14,187 nt of DNA from Dunaliella salina (taxonomy: Eukaryota; Chlorophyta; Chlorophyceae; Chlamydomonadales; Dunaliellaceae): the NCBI GenBank assembly GCA_002284615.2, contig MU069637.1, forward strand, positions 319,307 through 333,493. Reading direction: 5' to 3'. The notes under the pieces are model-generated. The model did no database searches. It worked only from the letters and a program-made list of their open reading frames with translations, and was not told the DNA's origin. Both the position numbers and the translations under genes were made by a program. Below, piece after piece: positions 1 to 9,011 of this stretch. Position 1 is the first letter of the stretch; every line of letters begins with the position of its first letter.

Positions 1-79
<79 letters not shown>
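1..79. repeat. (GT)n microsatellite
   Basis: Uninterrupted GT dinucleotides, 39 full units plus a G, starting at the first base, so the tract probably continues beyond the window. The Val-Cys reading frame through it is low-complexity and not a gene. Long GT tracts are common in eukaryotic nuclear DNA, can adopt Z-DNA and vary in length by slippage. Confidence 0.98.
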
Positions 80-80
<1 letters not shown>

Positions 81-197
81 ACGAGGATGCCTCACACCTT
101 GGCTAATCGCTCAACACTGGCTTTATCCACTCGGCCGTCAAACTGATCCACTCGTCCATCGAGCTGCTGCTGTCCATCCATCAGTCACTTCATCTTC

Positions 198-253
198 AAC
201 CTTCACTGCATCTTGAAAGATGATCTTAAACCTTCACTGCATATTGAAAGATG
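198..253. repeat. Two-copy 31-bp tandem repeat
   Basis: A 25-bp core occurs at 198-222 and again at 229-253, a spacing of 31 bp, with a single mismatch (C versus A in GCATMTTGAAAGATG). The 6 bp between the cores is not repeated. It looks like a small tandem duplication beside the microsatellite; no function is visible. Confidence 0.85.
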
Positions 254-419
254 CGTAGCTCCTGCTGTTCGTGAGAATCACACTGCTGGGAAATTAGAGG
301 AGTTCATGAATGAGTGTGGGAATTCGTTGCCTAGGCCATGATAAAAACTCCAGGGCGTGAACGTTTTTCGCAATGCACCCTTGGCAAAAATCTATATTAT
401 AAAAATATTTCCTTGCACG

Positions 420-1067
420 ATGCTGCCCCGAATATTTCGCGCCAGCTCCGGGGCAGCGGACAGTCTTCTGGGAGGGGTGCTCAGGAGTGCACTGGCAGCC
501 CCTTCTACTTGCTCCAGTAGTCATATTGGGGCTGCCACTCAGGCATGGAGCCAATTAAACCCCTTGCCTTTCCAAGGAAGAAGTCCTCAGTGCCCAGGGG
601 CGCAGACCATGTCAACAGCGGTGTCGCCCACGCAGGTGTGCACAGGAGCTGCTTCTTTCATGGTTTCCCCCTTTGACTACCCTCTGCTCACCTCTGCAGC
701 TTGCTCTCCCAATGCACAGAAACAGCGCCAGCTGTTCGCGGAGATGCAGTCTGTGCGGAGGATGTTGCTCCTGCAAGACCCCAACTTCTGGCACACAGAG
801 CCATACTTTTGGGCCCATGGCGCACACCTCCTCCCAACTGGAGAACGCAGCAGACACTCCAACTTCACCTTATCTCATGGTCTTTGGAGTCCGACTGACG
901 ATGAGCTGGTCGACATTATCGAGGCGCAGGCCAGCAATGCCACGCAGCAGTTTCCACGGGGAGAGCGGGGAGGGGTTGGCAGGCACAGACAGCTGCACAG
1001 CCAGGAAACTGCAGCAGGTCCCTTCCACTTTCTGGGATGGAAATTCATTCAAGAACCCTTAGAAATG
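420..1067 (+). CDS. Candidate first exon, unknown protein with transit-like N-terminus
   Basis: Unrecognised. The frame is open from 357 to 1229, the longest open stretch in the window. The ATG at 420 was chosen because the protein then begins MLPRIFRASSGAADSLLGG and continues Arg-, Ser- and Ala-rich with no acidic residue except one early Asp, as in mitochondrial or plastid presequences. Around residues 98-170 the composition becomes that of a folded protein, with a helical stretch containing QRQLFAEMQSVRRM and a segment SPTDDELVDIIEAQA. At 1067/1068 there is a good 5' splice site (ATG|GTGAGT) in phase 0, so translation beyond it may be intron. No matching downstream exon could be proved; a helix-forming stretch at about 1970-2040 is one possibility but its phase does not fit. 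A TATA-like stretch at 392-404 lies too close to the ATG to be convincing. It could be a chance open frame or a gene relic. Confidence 0.3.
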
Positions 1068-1229
1068 GTGAGTGCAGGATGGCCTAACACCAGGCGTGCT
1101 CAGCCAAGGAAAAAGCCTGGAACCATTTCAATCAGAAACGTGAATCAGCATGCAAGCTCAGAATATGATACCTTCTTCTTCCCAGCAACCCTTGCCCTAG
1201 TAGCGGGAGGGCTCCACACTCAGACGTAG

Positions 1230-3340
1230 CCAGATTAGAGCTCACAGCCACCATTCATGCACACACGAACCGGCATGCACAACCTTGAAAGTGGCATTCC
1301 ACAAACATTTTGTTTTGCATTGTGGGTCCATCTTCCTCGCATGGAACAGCATGCACACCATTTCTGTGCTTCCCCCCAAAAAATGTTTCATTCAAAAGGG
1401 CCACTGCTCCATTCCTGCACCATTTCTTCCACTTCCAAGACAGTGCCTGTGACACTAGTATATCTGCTAGTATATTAGCGAATATTTGAAATTTTATAGA
1501 TATTTATACTTGTATTATGTTTTATCATTTTTAAGAGGATGAAAGGTTAAAATAACTTTCTCTCTGGTACCATGGTGTTGATTTCTCATTCTCAAGGGAA
1601 ATGGCTGAAATCAAGTGTCCGACAATACCAGAGTGGTTTCACTCTGTTCCTCATGCAAACATCTATTGGTTTGACCACTGAAGTGATTGAGCCCCATTCC
1701 TGATGTTTTATTTGTTATTCGCATGGAGTAGAATCTTTTCATCTTCACAAGTAATATTAAGAAAGATGAAATAGTAATTAAGGCCCTCACGTGAATTGGA
1801 AAGTGTAAAAGCTCGAAAGGGACTTTGCGGAGTTATAACGATCATTTGGACGTAAAATGCAGGCCCATCCTGGGTAGGGGCAGAGGTCTCCATCCTTGTA
1901 TGGCTTTTTCACGAGGTTCCGGGGAAGGTGGCCCCCTGCTCAATGTCAAGCAAATCATGTCAGTGCAAGCAGGGAAGCAGCAGGGAAGAAGGAGATGGAG
2001 CTGAGGGCAGAAGCTGCAAGAGCCAATGCCAAAGCTGTCATGCCTGAGGGCTGTGGATGTGCCTGTCAAACAGCACTGAAAACAGTGTGAATTTGTACAG
2101 ACATGATCATTTGGAGGGCCTCGTGAATTAATGAAGTTCACAAAATTGCTAATTTATTGATTGATAATTTTGGAGGCTCGCAAATTCTTGGGTCGTGGAA
2201 TCAAAGGGTTCCCACGATGAATTTAACCACAACAAAAACACCCAATTTTGTGGGAAAGGTGATCGGGTGGTCAAAATGAGGATTCACACTGCAGTCGGCT
2301 GGGCATACTGCAAACAATTTTAAATCCCTATGCAGCACAAGGCACAATGTAGCAGCAGAGCTTGAATTCCTAAGGTTGATGCAGACGCACTGGGAGCACA
2401 AGCAAAAAAAGCCCATTTTAGAGGAAGTTGCCTCTTCTCAAAAGTGAAAATCCAAGCAAGTGCAGCATTTTGGAATTGAGGCAAGGGTGGGTCATTGCTG
2501 ATTTGACAAATTAAGTTTGCGGACGGTTCAACAAAGTGAGAGGTTCAATAAATTGCTCCGAACGTGCGTTTGCCTTTACGTGGCAGGCCGGGAAGGGGTT
2601 CACAACTGCTCCTCAACCATCTAGCCAGCCTTTCTCCCTTGCACATTTGCTTGCCATTAACGGGCGAGGACAAGAGACCATGGAGTAGTTGGAGTGGTTG
2701 AAAGAGGTGTAACAGGGGTGTCAAGGGGTCCTTTTGGGCAAAGAGCACAAAATTCTACAAACTGCCGTTTTAAGTGCGAATAACTAGAGAGAAAGTTCAA
2801 GTTCTTGAACCGTTCTAAGTCCTTGAATGACTAAACCTGGGTTTGAGGTATCTTTATGAGGATTTCCAGGTGCTAAGCTTGTATGGCCTGCTTCCTAAGC
2901 TTACACCTGTTCCCCAGCACCAATTGGGCCAGAGAATTGCCCATATTGGCCACTGGAGGCCTACAACCGGGAAGGGTCGGTGTCAGTGGGGCAAGTACCC
3001 TTAATTTACTTGGCTGGCTTGACTGAGGCCTGTCCTTGGTTCACCTCATGAAAATAATATTCATTACTGAATGCACTGGGTCAACTGTGGCCACACACAG
3101 GAAAATGGTCATTTTATTTTTGGGGTCACTGGGTAGCGCTGGATGGTGTTCATGTTTCCAACTTGTGATGGGATCCAAACATTTGGATTAGAAGGAGGAA
3201 GGGAAGAAGAGGGGCACTGCAATGAGCGTCGGAAGGGAATGAAACTGATAGGTTGGACAGGGACATGATGGCGTGGAGTGAAATGCATGTAATGCCTGTA
3301 GGTGCAGTCACAACGTGAATGCAATCATAGTGTACATCGG
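1230..3340. other. Stretch without recognisable genes
   Basis: AT-rich around 1450-1560, with CTAGTATAT twice at about 1457-1476. Only short open frames occur on either strand. One plus-strand segment at 1964-2085 encodes a helix-like run (GKKEMELRAEAARANAKAVM) that could be an exon: an AG dinucleotide precedes it and a stop follows at 2088. Nothing identifies it. The remainder shows no repeat, RNA gene or protein motif that I can support. Confidence 0.5.
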
Positions 3341-3344
3341 TTCA

Positions 3345-3520
3345 GCAATGGTAGACCTGCATGCCGGGATAGACATTTGGTTTGTAGAGGTCACAAATTA
3401 TAGGCCTGTATGCCATAATGACCATCAGCATTGCTGGGATCAGCATTAGTAAACCTGCATGCCATGATAAACAATTTAATTCTGAGGACAGTGTGGGCAG
3501 GCCATGATGGACAATTTCTT
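3345..3520. repeat. Decayed ~49-bp tandem repeat
   Basis: The motif RRCCTGYATGCC recurs at 3353, 3403 and 3452, spacings of 50 and 49 bp. Each time it is followed by an ATGATARACAATTT-like tail in varying decay, and a fourth partial tail (GCCATGATGGACAATTTC) lies near 3501. A TCAGCAWT motif precedes the first and third copies. This fits an old tandem array. The minus-strand open frame through it is a by-product. Confidence 0.5.
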
Positions 3521-3579
3521 TGCAGAGAGCATGTGCGCAGAGGAACAAGGGTTTACAAGAGTTTATTTGCACAGTAAAT

Positions 3580-4165
3580 CATCAGTAACGAGCGCAACTG
3601 CCAGGCTGCGAGGGAAAAAAGCTGTAATGTACAGATTGATTTCAAGCTGATTTCAAGCTATGCGGCATTTAAAGATTGCAAGCGGTGCGCAACCGGTGCG
3701 CAGAGGGACCTTGAGCAACTATCCTCAACTAGGCTTGGTGTTGCACTAAATTCTTCTGGTCCATATGCCCTACCATAAGACTCAGCCATCGAGACGCGCA
3801 TCAGACAAGTTGTGGCATTAGGCCAGACCTTTCTTCCATGGCAGCTTTTTATTGACAAATTAGGTTTCCTTTGCAAAAATATTAAATATATATGCATTTC
3901 CTTTTGCTGAAGGGACTGGCTGTGTGCCTCACTCCGGGAGCGTGCAGGGCTCCCAACAATGAAGAATGTTAAGAGGGTGGCAGGGTGGTAAACTCCATGC
4001 GGGGTGTGCAGGTTCTCTCTTGCTATTCGGACTCTTAATCAAAGCTTTCCCGGCAATGTGTGTTATTCCCAATTCTCTTACAAGGGTGCAATATTGGTAA
4101 GACAAATGCTTGTTCGAGCAAGTGTCCAGTGAGTGCCCGGTTCAACTCTTCTTGCTGAAGACGAT
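3580..4165. other. Stretch without recognisable genes
   Basis: Contains only micro-duplications: TGATTTCAAGC twice with an 11-bp period (3637-3658) and GGTGCGCA twice near 3684-3702. No open frame has recognisable content. Sequence from about 3870 to 3895 is AT-rich. Confidence 0.5.
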
Positions 4166-4170
4166 GGTAA

Positions 4171-4222
4171 GGTAAGGTAAGGTTACACGCTATATCCGCC
4201 TTCAAGGGCAGCTGAGCGGAAA
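4171..4222 (+). repeat. 52-bp dispersed repeat, copy 1
   Basis: The 52 bases here are the same as 9282-9333 except for one C/T difference. The repeat starts with GGTAA pentamers (one more lies just upstream of this copy), continues through GCTATATCCGCC and ends AGCTGAGCGGAAA. TCCGC and GCGGA can pair as a 5-bp stem around a 16-nt loop. The flanks are only weakly similar: an ACCA..CTAG..CTA stretch followed by GCTCAAAA in both. The sharp edges point to a short mobile or recently copied element. No tRNA-type promoter could be shown. Confidence 0.8.
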
Positions 4223-4470
4223 TCATACCAACCTAGGCTAAAAAGGAAGCAGGCTCAAAAAACGAAAACAAAGTCTTGCTCTGAGTTCAGAAGTGCCACT
4301 GCTGAAAGAAACACACACACGGTCACTGTGCATGAACAGACATGCGAAGTTAGAAGACGATGGGAGTGGGGGAAAGCGAAAATGAGGAGATGAAGCAGGA
4401 CTAGGGGTGTGCGACGTCCAGCAAGCATGGGACAAAGAGCGGCGCTAAGGGAAGCATGGTGCAATGCATG

Positions 4471-4599
4471 GAATTAAAGCAAGGGCTATGGAGGAATGCA
4501 TCAGTGCATGACTGAATTAAAGCAAGGGCTATGGAGGAATGCATCAATGCATGACTGAATCAAAGCAAGGGCTATGGAGGAATGCATCAATGCATGACT
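4471..4599. repeat. 43-bp tandem repeat, three copies
   Basis: Units start at 4471, 4514 and 4557, all exactly 43 bp. Each begins GAATYAAAGCAAGGGCTATG and ends with the AATGCATGACT-type tail that also ends the neighbouring 35-bp units (the first copy reads GTGCATGACT). Copies differ at only a few positions, so the array is young or homogenised. No long frame is maintained: 43 is not a multiple of three. Confidence 0.95.
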
Positions 4600-4910
4600 G
4601 AAGTGGGGGCATCAATGCATGACAATGCATGACTGAAGTGGGGGCATCAACGCATGACAATGCATGACTGAAGTGGGGGCATCAATGCATGACAATGCAT
4701 GACTGAAGTGGGGGCATCAATGCATGACAATGCATGACTAAAGTGGGGGCATCAATGCATGACAATGCATGACTGAAGTGGGGGCATCAATGCATGACAA
4801 TGCATGACTGAAGTGGGGGCATCAATGCATGACTATGCATGACTGAAGTGGGGGCATCAATGCATGGCAATGCATGACTGAAGTGGGGGCATCCAACAAA
4901 TGCATGGACT
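4600..4910. repeat. 35-bp minisatellite, eight units plus one decayed
   Basis: Units start at 4600, 4635, 4670, 4705, 4740, 4775, 4810 and 4845, each exactly 35 bp. A degenerate ninth spans 4880-4910, and a further weak echo (GAAGTGAAAGCATCCAAGAAATGCC) lies at about 5005-5029. Each unit starts GAAGTGGGGGCATCA, then holds ATGCATG twice, 10 bp apart. The units abut with no unique spacers, so this is not a CRISPR array. The 35-bp unit shares its TGCATGACT end with the 43-bp unit, so one array probably arose from the other. Confidence 0.97.
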
Positions 4911-5105
4911 GAAGCTTTCCAGATTTTGAGGGACCAGACAAGGAGTACAAAGTGAATACAGATCTTGTACCAGTGTGTATGTATGGGTCCTATGTATAGG
5001 AATGAAGTGAAAGCATCCAAGAAATGCCTACTTGCAGGGTGAGTTGTAGGGGAAAATATGCTTTTGTGCTTGGCAGTTTGCGACTAGCAGCTACCCATGG
5101 CATCG

Positions 5106-5294
5106 GAATGTTGTATTTCATTACAGGACCATTACTAGCTGGTTTCTCAGCTGGTAACATAGGCCGCAGCCGTGCAGTAACCATCGGGGTTACAAGGAAA
5201 CCCGTGGTTACTGCACGGTTCCGGTCTATGTTACTAACTGAGAAACCAGCTAGTAACCCAGCTAGAAACGGTCCTGTAATAAAATACAACATTC
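5106..5294. repeat. Long near-perfect hairpin (foldback element)
   Basis: The left arm (5106 to about 5190) reappears as its reverse complement in the right arm (about 5198 to 5294), leaving a loop of about 6 nt (ACAAGG). Outer ends are GAATGTTGTATTT and its complement; inner segments include CCGTGCAGTAACCA and TGGTTACTGCACGG. The right arm has about 12 bp extra (a CTAGCTGG-type duplication near 5250-5266) and scattered mismatches. Because of the symmetry, both strands show an open frame starting MLYFITGP; I read these as mirror images, not genes. It may be a foldback MITE or a source of hairpin RNA. No target-site duplication is clear. Confidence 0.9.
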
Positions 5295-5299
5295 AGACG

Positions 5300-6200
5300 G
5301 GATGTAGAGAGCACACACATGCGTGAAACAACCAGGGCTCGTGTGGGGATTACGCAATCTGGGTGTAGTGGTAGCAATGCATATCATTTTGACTGCGCAG
5401 GAGGAAGCGCAGTAGCTGCGCCTGACCAAAAAATTGGGTGCGCCCATGCTGACAGCTGTAGTTGCGGTTAAGCAGGGTTACGTGCCAGAACTCAAAGTCT
5501 GCAAATCATTTCCACTCCTGTGCTTGTGCTTGCATGCACGCAGAAAAATCTGATCAAGGTATGGAGGCGCTTGAAGATGAAGAAGCACAAGATTAAGAAG
5601 CGACGAAAAGCGAATCGGTACAAGAATGCTTAGCTCCGGCCAGAAAAAAATTGCTGTGTGTGCACAGTGGCTTATCATTACTTGCCAATGGTGAAAATTC
5701 ACTTTCAACTGTACATTAATTGTCTGATTGCCTGGAATGCTGTACAAGATGCTGGGCACAGTCAGTTACATTTTTAATCTTTGAGAAGCACGCTACTCCT
5801 TTTTCAAATGCCTTTATTGAAGGTATATTTCCCTTGTCATCCAAATTGGAAAGGTCTAGCAGCACAGAGACCGATTTGCTTTGGCTAAGCTGCCCTCATG
5901 GTCAGGCACCTGCGCCATCCTTTACTTTCCATCCCTTTTAAACGTGCGAAGCACAGCCAATCTGTACAACAGCACAACATGCATCCCTCAAGATGTGTCA
6001 ACTCTTGTCAAGATTCATTCACGTACTACATTCTTAGGTGCCTAAGGTTTGGATTCAGGAGGGCATTCACTGGTGAGACACAGGCAAGCAATAAATTTCA
6101 GAATAGGGAGTCTATGAATATTGACTCTATTTGTCATCATCGCGATAGTGCAAAAATCACGAATCGAGGTCCGGAACTCCCAATGCACTCAGAAAGCATC
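5300..6200. other. Stretch without recognisable genes
   Basis: Contains a short hairpin, ACTGCGC...GCGCAGT, at about 5390-5411 and several short open frames without recognisable content on either strand. No repeat shared with the rest of the window was seen. Confidence 0.45.
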
Positions 6201-6209
6201 TGTCATGAG

Positions 6210-6452
6210 TAGGGTTGGGTAGCCACCTAGAAGAGCCTCAGCAAGGGTGAGCCTCGGCGAGGCTCGGGGAGCCTATTTGGCTTATGGGCCTCACCCTCTT
6301 TGACCCTCTTTCTACCCCAAAATGGTGTAAAAGTGCCTGAAACTACCCACAAAATCTGTGCATCCAAAGAGGCCTTATCCAAATAGGCAGAGCCTCTTCT
6401 AGGCTCGAAGAGCCTATTTGAGATGTTGGTACACCCTATTTACCAATGACTA
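6210..6452. mobile_element. hAT-like MITE, 243 bp, with 8-bp TSD
   Basis: The octamer GTCATGAG occurs immediately outside both ends (6202-6209 and 6453-6460), the target-site size of hAT transposons. The left end reads TAGGGTTGGGTAGCC; the right end, complemented, reads TAGTCATTGGTAAATAGGGTGTACC, giving only loosely matching termini. Inside, GCCTATTTGGCTTATGGGCC (6271-6290) is inversely repeated at about 6373-6392, and a perfect 7-bp stem GAGCCTC/GAGGCTC with a GGC loop sits at 6249-6265. There is no coding capacity, so it would depend on a transposase elsewhere. The weak terminal match is the main doubt. Confidence 0.6.
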
Positions 6453-6460
6453 GTCATGAG

Positions 6461-7129
6461 CTCTCCTGAAAGTGCTCACTCTGCATTACCGTAGGTTCAT
6501 GATTCCTTCGTACGGGGTATTATTTTTTGGTTTGTTCCACTTTGTAACTCAGCACCATCATTTTGTGGTGCACAAGGCAGTTCGTCCCAGTAGACAAAAG
6601 GCTGCTGAATGGCCGCTGGAAGGTCAGCTACCGCATAGGTAGAGAACCTGCTGCTGTGGCCTTGGCAGGGCATCAGGGCTGGCTGCGGCCCAGGTTGGTC
6701 TTGACGATCTGGGTTAGTCAACCCTGGTGCAGCTGTCCTGATTGTGGCTCACGTCCAATCAGACGTAAATGCCTCATCACAGGCTTGGGCTCAATGGTAT
6801 GGACTTGCTCTTGTCCAATTCACTGCTCGCATGGCTACATTGTGTGACTATAAGCCAAGGGTGCATCGCCAGCAGTTGCTGCCCATCTCCTGCTGCAGCT
6901 TTGTCATGTACTTCAAACCACTTTCAATGATGTTCATCAATTTGGGCTTCGTTTTCACTTTGTACCACTTCGTATTTGTGGGCAGGGGTTACTCCTTTCA
7001 CTTTGCAAGATTTCGTTTTAGGGCCAAATAATCAATTAATTTACGAAATAATAGTGAACCTACGATATTGCATGAACCTCTTGGCTTGCTTTCTGCGTGA
7101 TCTCCTTTTATGGAATGGGTACAAGGTGA
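6461..7129. other. Stretch without recognisable genes
   Basis: Several short overlapping open frames on the plus strand (6563-7230), none with recognisable domains or composition. Sequence becomes AT-rich from about 6950 to 7060. No repeat was recognised before the retrotransposon tail that begins at about 7130. Confidence 0.4.
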
Positions 7130-7245
7130 ATGGCCAGCAACCCGCCAGAACCGCATCAGATTGGTTGCTCATGGCTTGCCTTGGTTGGTGGGACATTAGC
7201 AGTAGTGCTGACTGTTGGGTCTTTCCTTAATGCACGCTGGTTTCT
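7130..7245 (+). mobile_element. 5'-truncated retrotransposon family B tail, copy 1
   Basis: Aligns with 11462-11583, the end of the family B coding region plus its 3' untranslated tail. It begins with codons for MASNPPEPH, matching the NNPPDPH end of family B, but the TAG stop is CAG here. It then follows the 3' tail to the exact 27-bp string at 7214-7240 (GTTGGGTC...GCACGCTGG). Severe 5' truncation is the usual outcome of target-primed reverse transcription in non-LTR elements. No poly(A) or target duplication was found. Confidence 0.65.
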
Positions 7246-7380
7246 ATCCAGTGAGTGTAGACGTATGCTTTGAGGAGATGAGTATTGAACTTAGTAAAGC
7301 AACAAGAAAATACAAACTCTGTTTTTGAGAACAGGAAAGAAAGGAAAACTAAGGTGGGTCGTCATTGAAGGGAAAGAGGA

Positions 7381-7760
7381 TACCTAGGGCCTCAGCTTTC
7401 CCAGGAGTAATCCTGAAAGTTGGCGCTGCATTTTTGACAGTGCTCAGAGCGAATCTCAGTCTGCGGCATGCAAAATTCCATGCTCACCTCCTGGCCGGCC
7501 CATGTGCAAGAGGTGGGCCCATGCTGAGATGTTGGGTTGCTTGCTCTGAGGCTAAGGGACGGCTTGAGTATGCTAGACAAGGCCATTTGATAGAAGCATT
7601 AGGGGTGTCCTAAGTGGTGTCCTAAGTGGAGCCAACATGCTGGGGTAGATCTCTGAGCACCTCTTTATCTTGGTCTGAACTGATAGCCTACCAGTTCCTA
7701 GGGCTCACTTTCAGGATCAGCGCTGCCTGTGTCCAGCACAGACTTTATTTGGAGAAAATC
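7381..7760 (+). repeat. ~370-bp duplicated unit, copy 1 (family B tail-related)
   Basis: Diverged direct repeat of about 7990-8385. Anchors include GTTGGCGC (7419/8031), TGCTCACCTCCTGGC (7481/8104), CTGAGGCTAAGGG (7546/8175), a CCAAC..GCTGG.GTAGA stretch (7631/8251) and TCAGCGCTG (7717/8313). This copy lacks about 33 bp that copy 2 has between two CGCTG pentamers, including the 27-bp family B tail string, as expected of a deletion at short homologies. Open frames through it (for example 7365-7613) are not recognisable proteins. Confidence 0.7.
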
Positions 7761-7801
7761 TTGCAAAGGGGTGGCCAGGAAGATCAAACTTCTGACCTTC
7801 C

Positions 7802-7923
7802 TTCCTATCCTATTTCCGCCTACATGTGTAGGTAATATTATAATACTGAAATTTCCTTCTTAGCTATCCTGCTTCTAACTACATATGTAGGATGTTTGCA
7901 TTATAATTGGGAGATCTCCCAAT
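7802..7923. repeat. Palindrome-rich tandem duplication
   Basis: A ~60-bp segment (TATCCTATTTCCGCCTACAT onward) appears to be repeated in decayed form from about 7863. The first copy carries CCTACA-TG-TGTAGG (7819-7832), the second CTACATATGTAG (7879-7890). A perfect 18-bp palindrome, ATTGGGAGATCTCCCAAT, lies at 7906-7923. It lies between the two copies of the 370-bp unit. Confidence 0.5.
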
Positions 7924-7989
7924 CTAGATACACTTCTAAATTTGGGGCAGCAGGCTTCGGCCCGGGAAGTGGCGCCCCCGCCCATGTGT

Positions 7990-8385
7990 GAGCCACCAGG
8001 AGAAAAGCTGGTGCAGGAGTGGCCCCAAAAGTTGGCGCAGTGGAGAAGGCGCTCAGAGGTGGAGTGATCTCAGTTGCCAACCCAGTGGGTTTGCATAACT
8101 GCGTGCTCACCTCCTGGCTACGGCTAGCCCCTGTGCACGAGGGGGGCCCTTGCTGGGATGTTGGATAGCTTTCTCTGAGGCTAAGGGGTGGGTGTCGAGT
8201 TTGCTGGACAGGGCCTCTTGACAGCAGTGTCTAAGGTTTCCTAGGTGGAGGCCAACTTGCTGGAGTAGACACCTGTGCTGCTTTTCCTCTCGGTCTGGTG
8301 GGACTCTCAGTTTCAGCGCTGACTGTTGGGTCTTTCCTTAATGCACGCTGGCTGTGCCCAACGCAGGCTTTCTTTCTTCCTTTCT
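7990..8385 (+). repeat. ~370-bp duplicated unit, copy 2 (family B tail-related)
   Basis: Second copy of the unit at 7381-7760, offset by roughly 612-629 bp. It retains the exact 27-bp tail string (8325-8351) shared with 7214-7240 and 11552-11578, followed by CTGTGCCCAACGCAGGCTTT, which resembles TTGTGGCCAGCGCAAACTTT after the 11552 copy. The unit is thus an extended 3' region of a family B-like retrotransposon, and the two copies are either separate insertions or a tandem duplication. Confidence 0.7.
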
Positions 8386-8425
8386 AAGATTTTGAAAGCA
8401 AAAAATGGACCCGGGGTGGATCTGT

Positions 8426-8445
8426 GGCCTTTTGGCCAAAAGGCC
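8426..8445. repeat. Perfect 20-bp palindrome
   Basis: GGCCTTTTGGCCAAAAGGCC is its own reverse complement. TGGAT and ATCCA further out can extend the stem past a short bulge. No associated gene or repeat is recognised. Confidence 0.9.
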
Positions 8446-9011
8446 AATCCATGGGGGTGACCTGAGGCCAGGAGAGTGATCTAGGGACCTTTGATTTTCA
8501 TGAAAATTTGGTGAACATGATATTTTGCTTTATATGATATACATGGAATAATGCAGAAGGTTACAAGGTTACAAGGGAAGAGGAGGCCTCCAGTCAAAAC
8601 GGCTGACTGCTGGCCTGTTCATATGAATTGAGGAGCCTGTTCTTTCAAGGGCCTCAGCCCAGCCACCTTCCATACATTTCTGATAGGTGTGGGTGGGGTC
8701 ATTTGTACCCCTCAAACAACGGAACCATTCCAAGAGCTTGGTGTTGAAGGCCACCAAGCTTGCTCTGAAGCTCCATGCTCATCCTATCCAGTAGGCTTAC
8801 AAACTTGCTAGCGCTAGCACCAGACGAGCTCTGAAGAAGACTTCTTCCCAACTATCATCAGCAAGATCAGGCATGGGCGACTGCTAGTCCCTCCTGATCC
8901 TCACTTATTCCTCTTTTTGTTTTTCTTGGTACACAGCGTGTCAACAGGAGTACGCAGCAGGCAGGCACACCTTTTTCACCCCGGAAGATATCTTTCCTCT
9001 TAAACTATCAT
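8446..9011. other. Stretch with an unidentified minus-strand frame
   Basis: The minus strand is open from 8757 to 8569, and the frame extends a little further upstream. It encodes a plausible-looking but unrecognised peptide containing LVAFNTKLLEWFRCLRGTND and ending RFDWRPPLPL. GGTTACAA is doubled at about 8560-8576, and a 12-bp palindrome GCTAGCGCTAGC lies at 8807-8818. Upstream parts of the family B element would be expected before 9012 but are not recognisable, so that copy is probably 5'-truncated or too decayed to read. Confidence 0.35.

Noticed and set aside
1..216. Val-Cys repeat protein
   Set aside because: Pure translation of the GT microsatellite.
4238..4464. Two overlapping minus-strand frames of 65-69 codons
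   Set aside because: Short, low-complexity Ser/Pro/Phe-rich translations of purine-rich DNA with no recognisable motif.
4600..4910. CRISPR-like regular repeat
   Set aside because: The 35-bp units abut directly with no unique spacers, and the region is eukaryotic in character; it is a minisatellite.
4990..5326. Protein genes starting MLYFITGP on both strands
   Set aside because: The two frames are near-identical only because the DNA is an inverted repeat; no independent coding evidence.
6563..7230. Chain of overlapping plus-strand frames as a multi-exon gene
   Set aside because: No domain, no convincing splice pairs, and the last frame ends in a retrotransposon tail.
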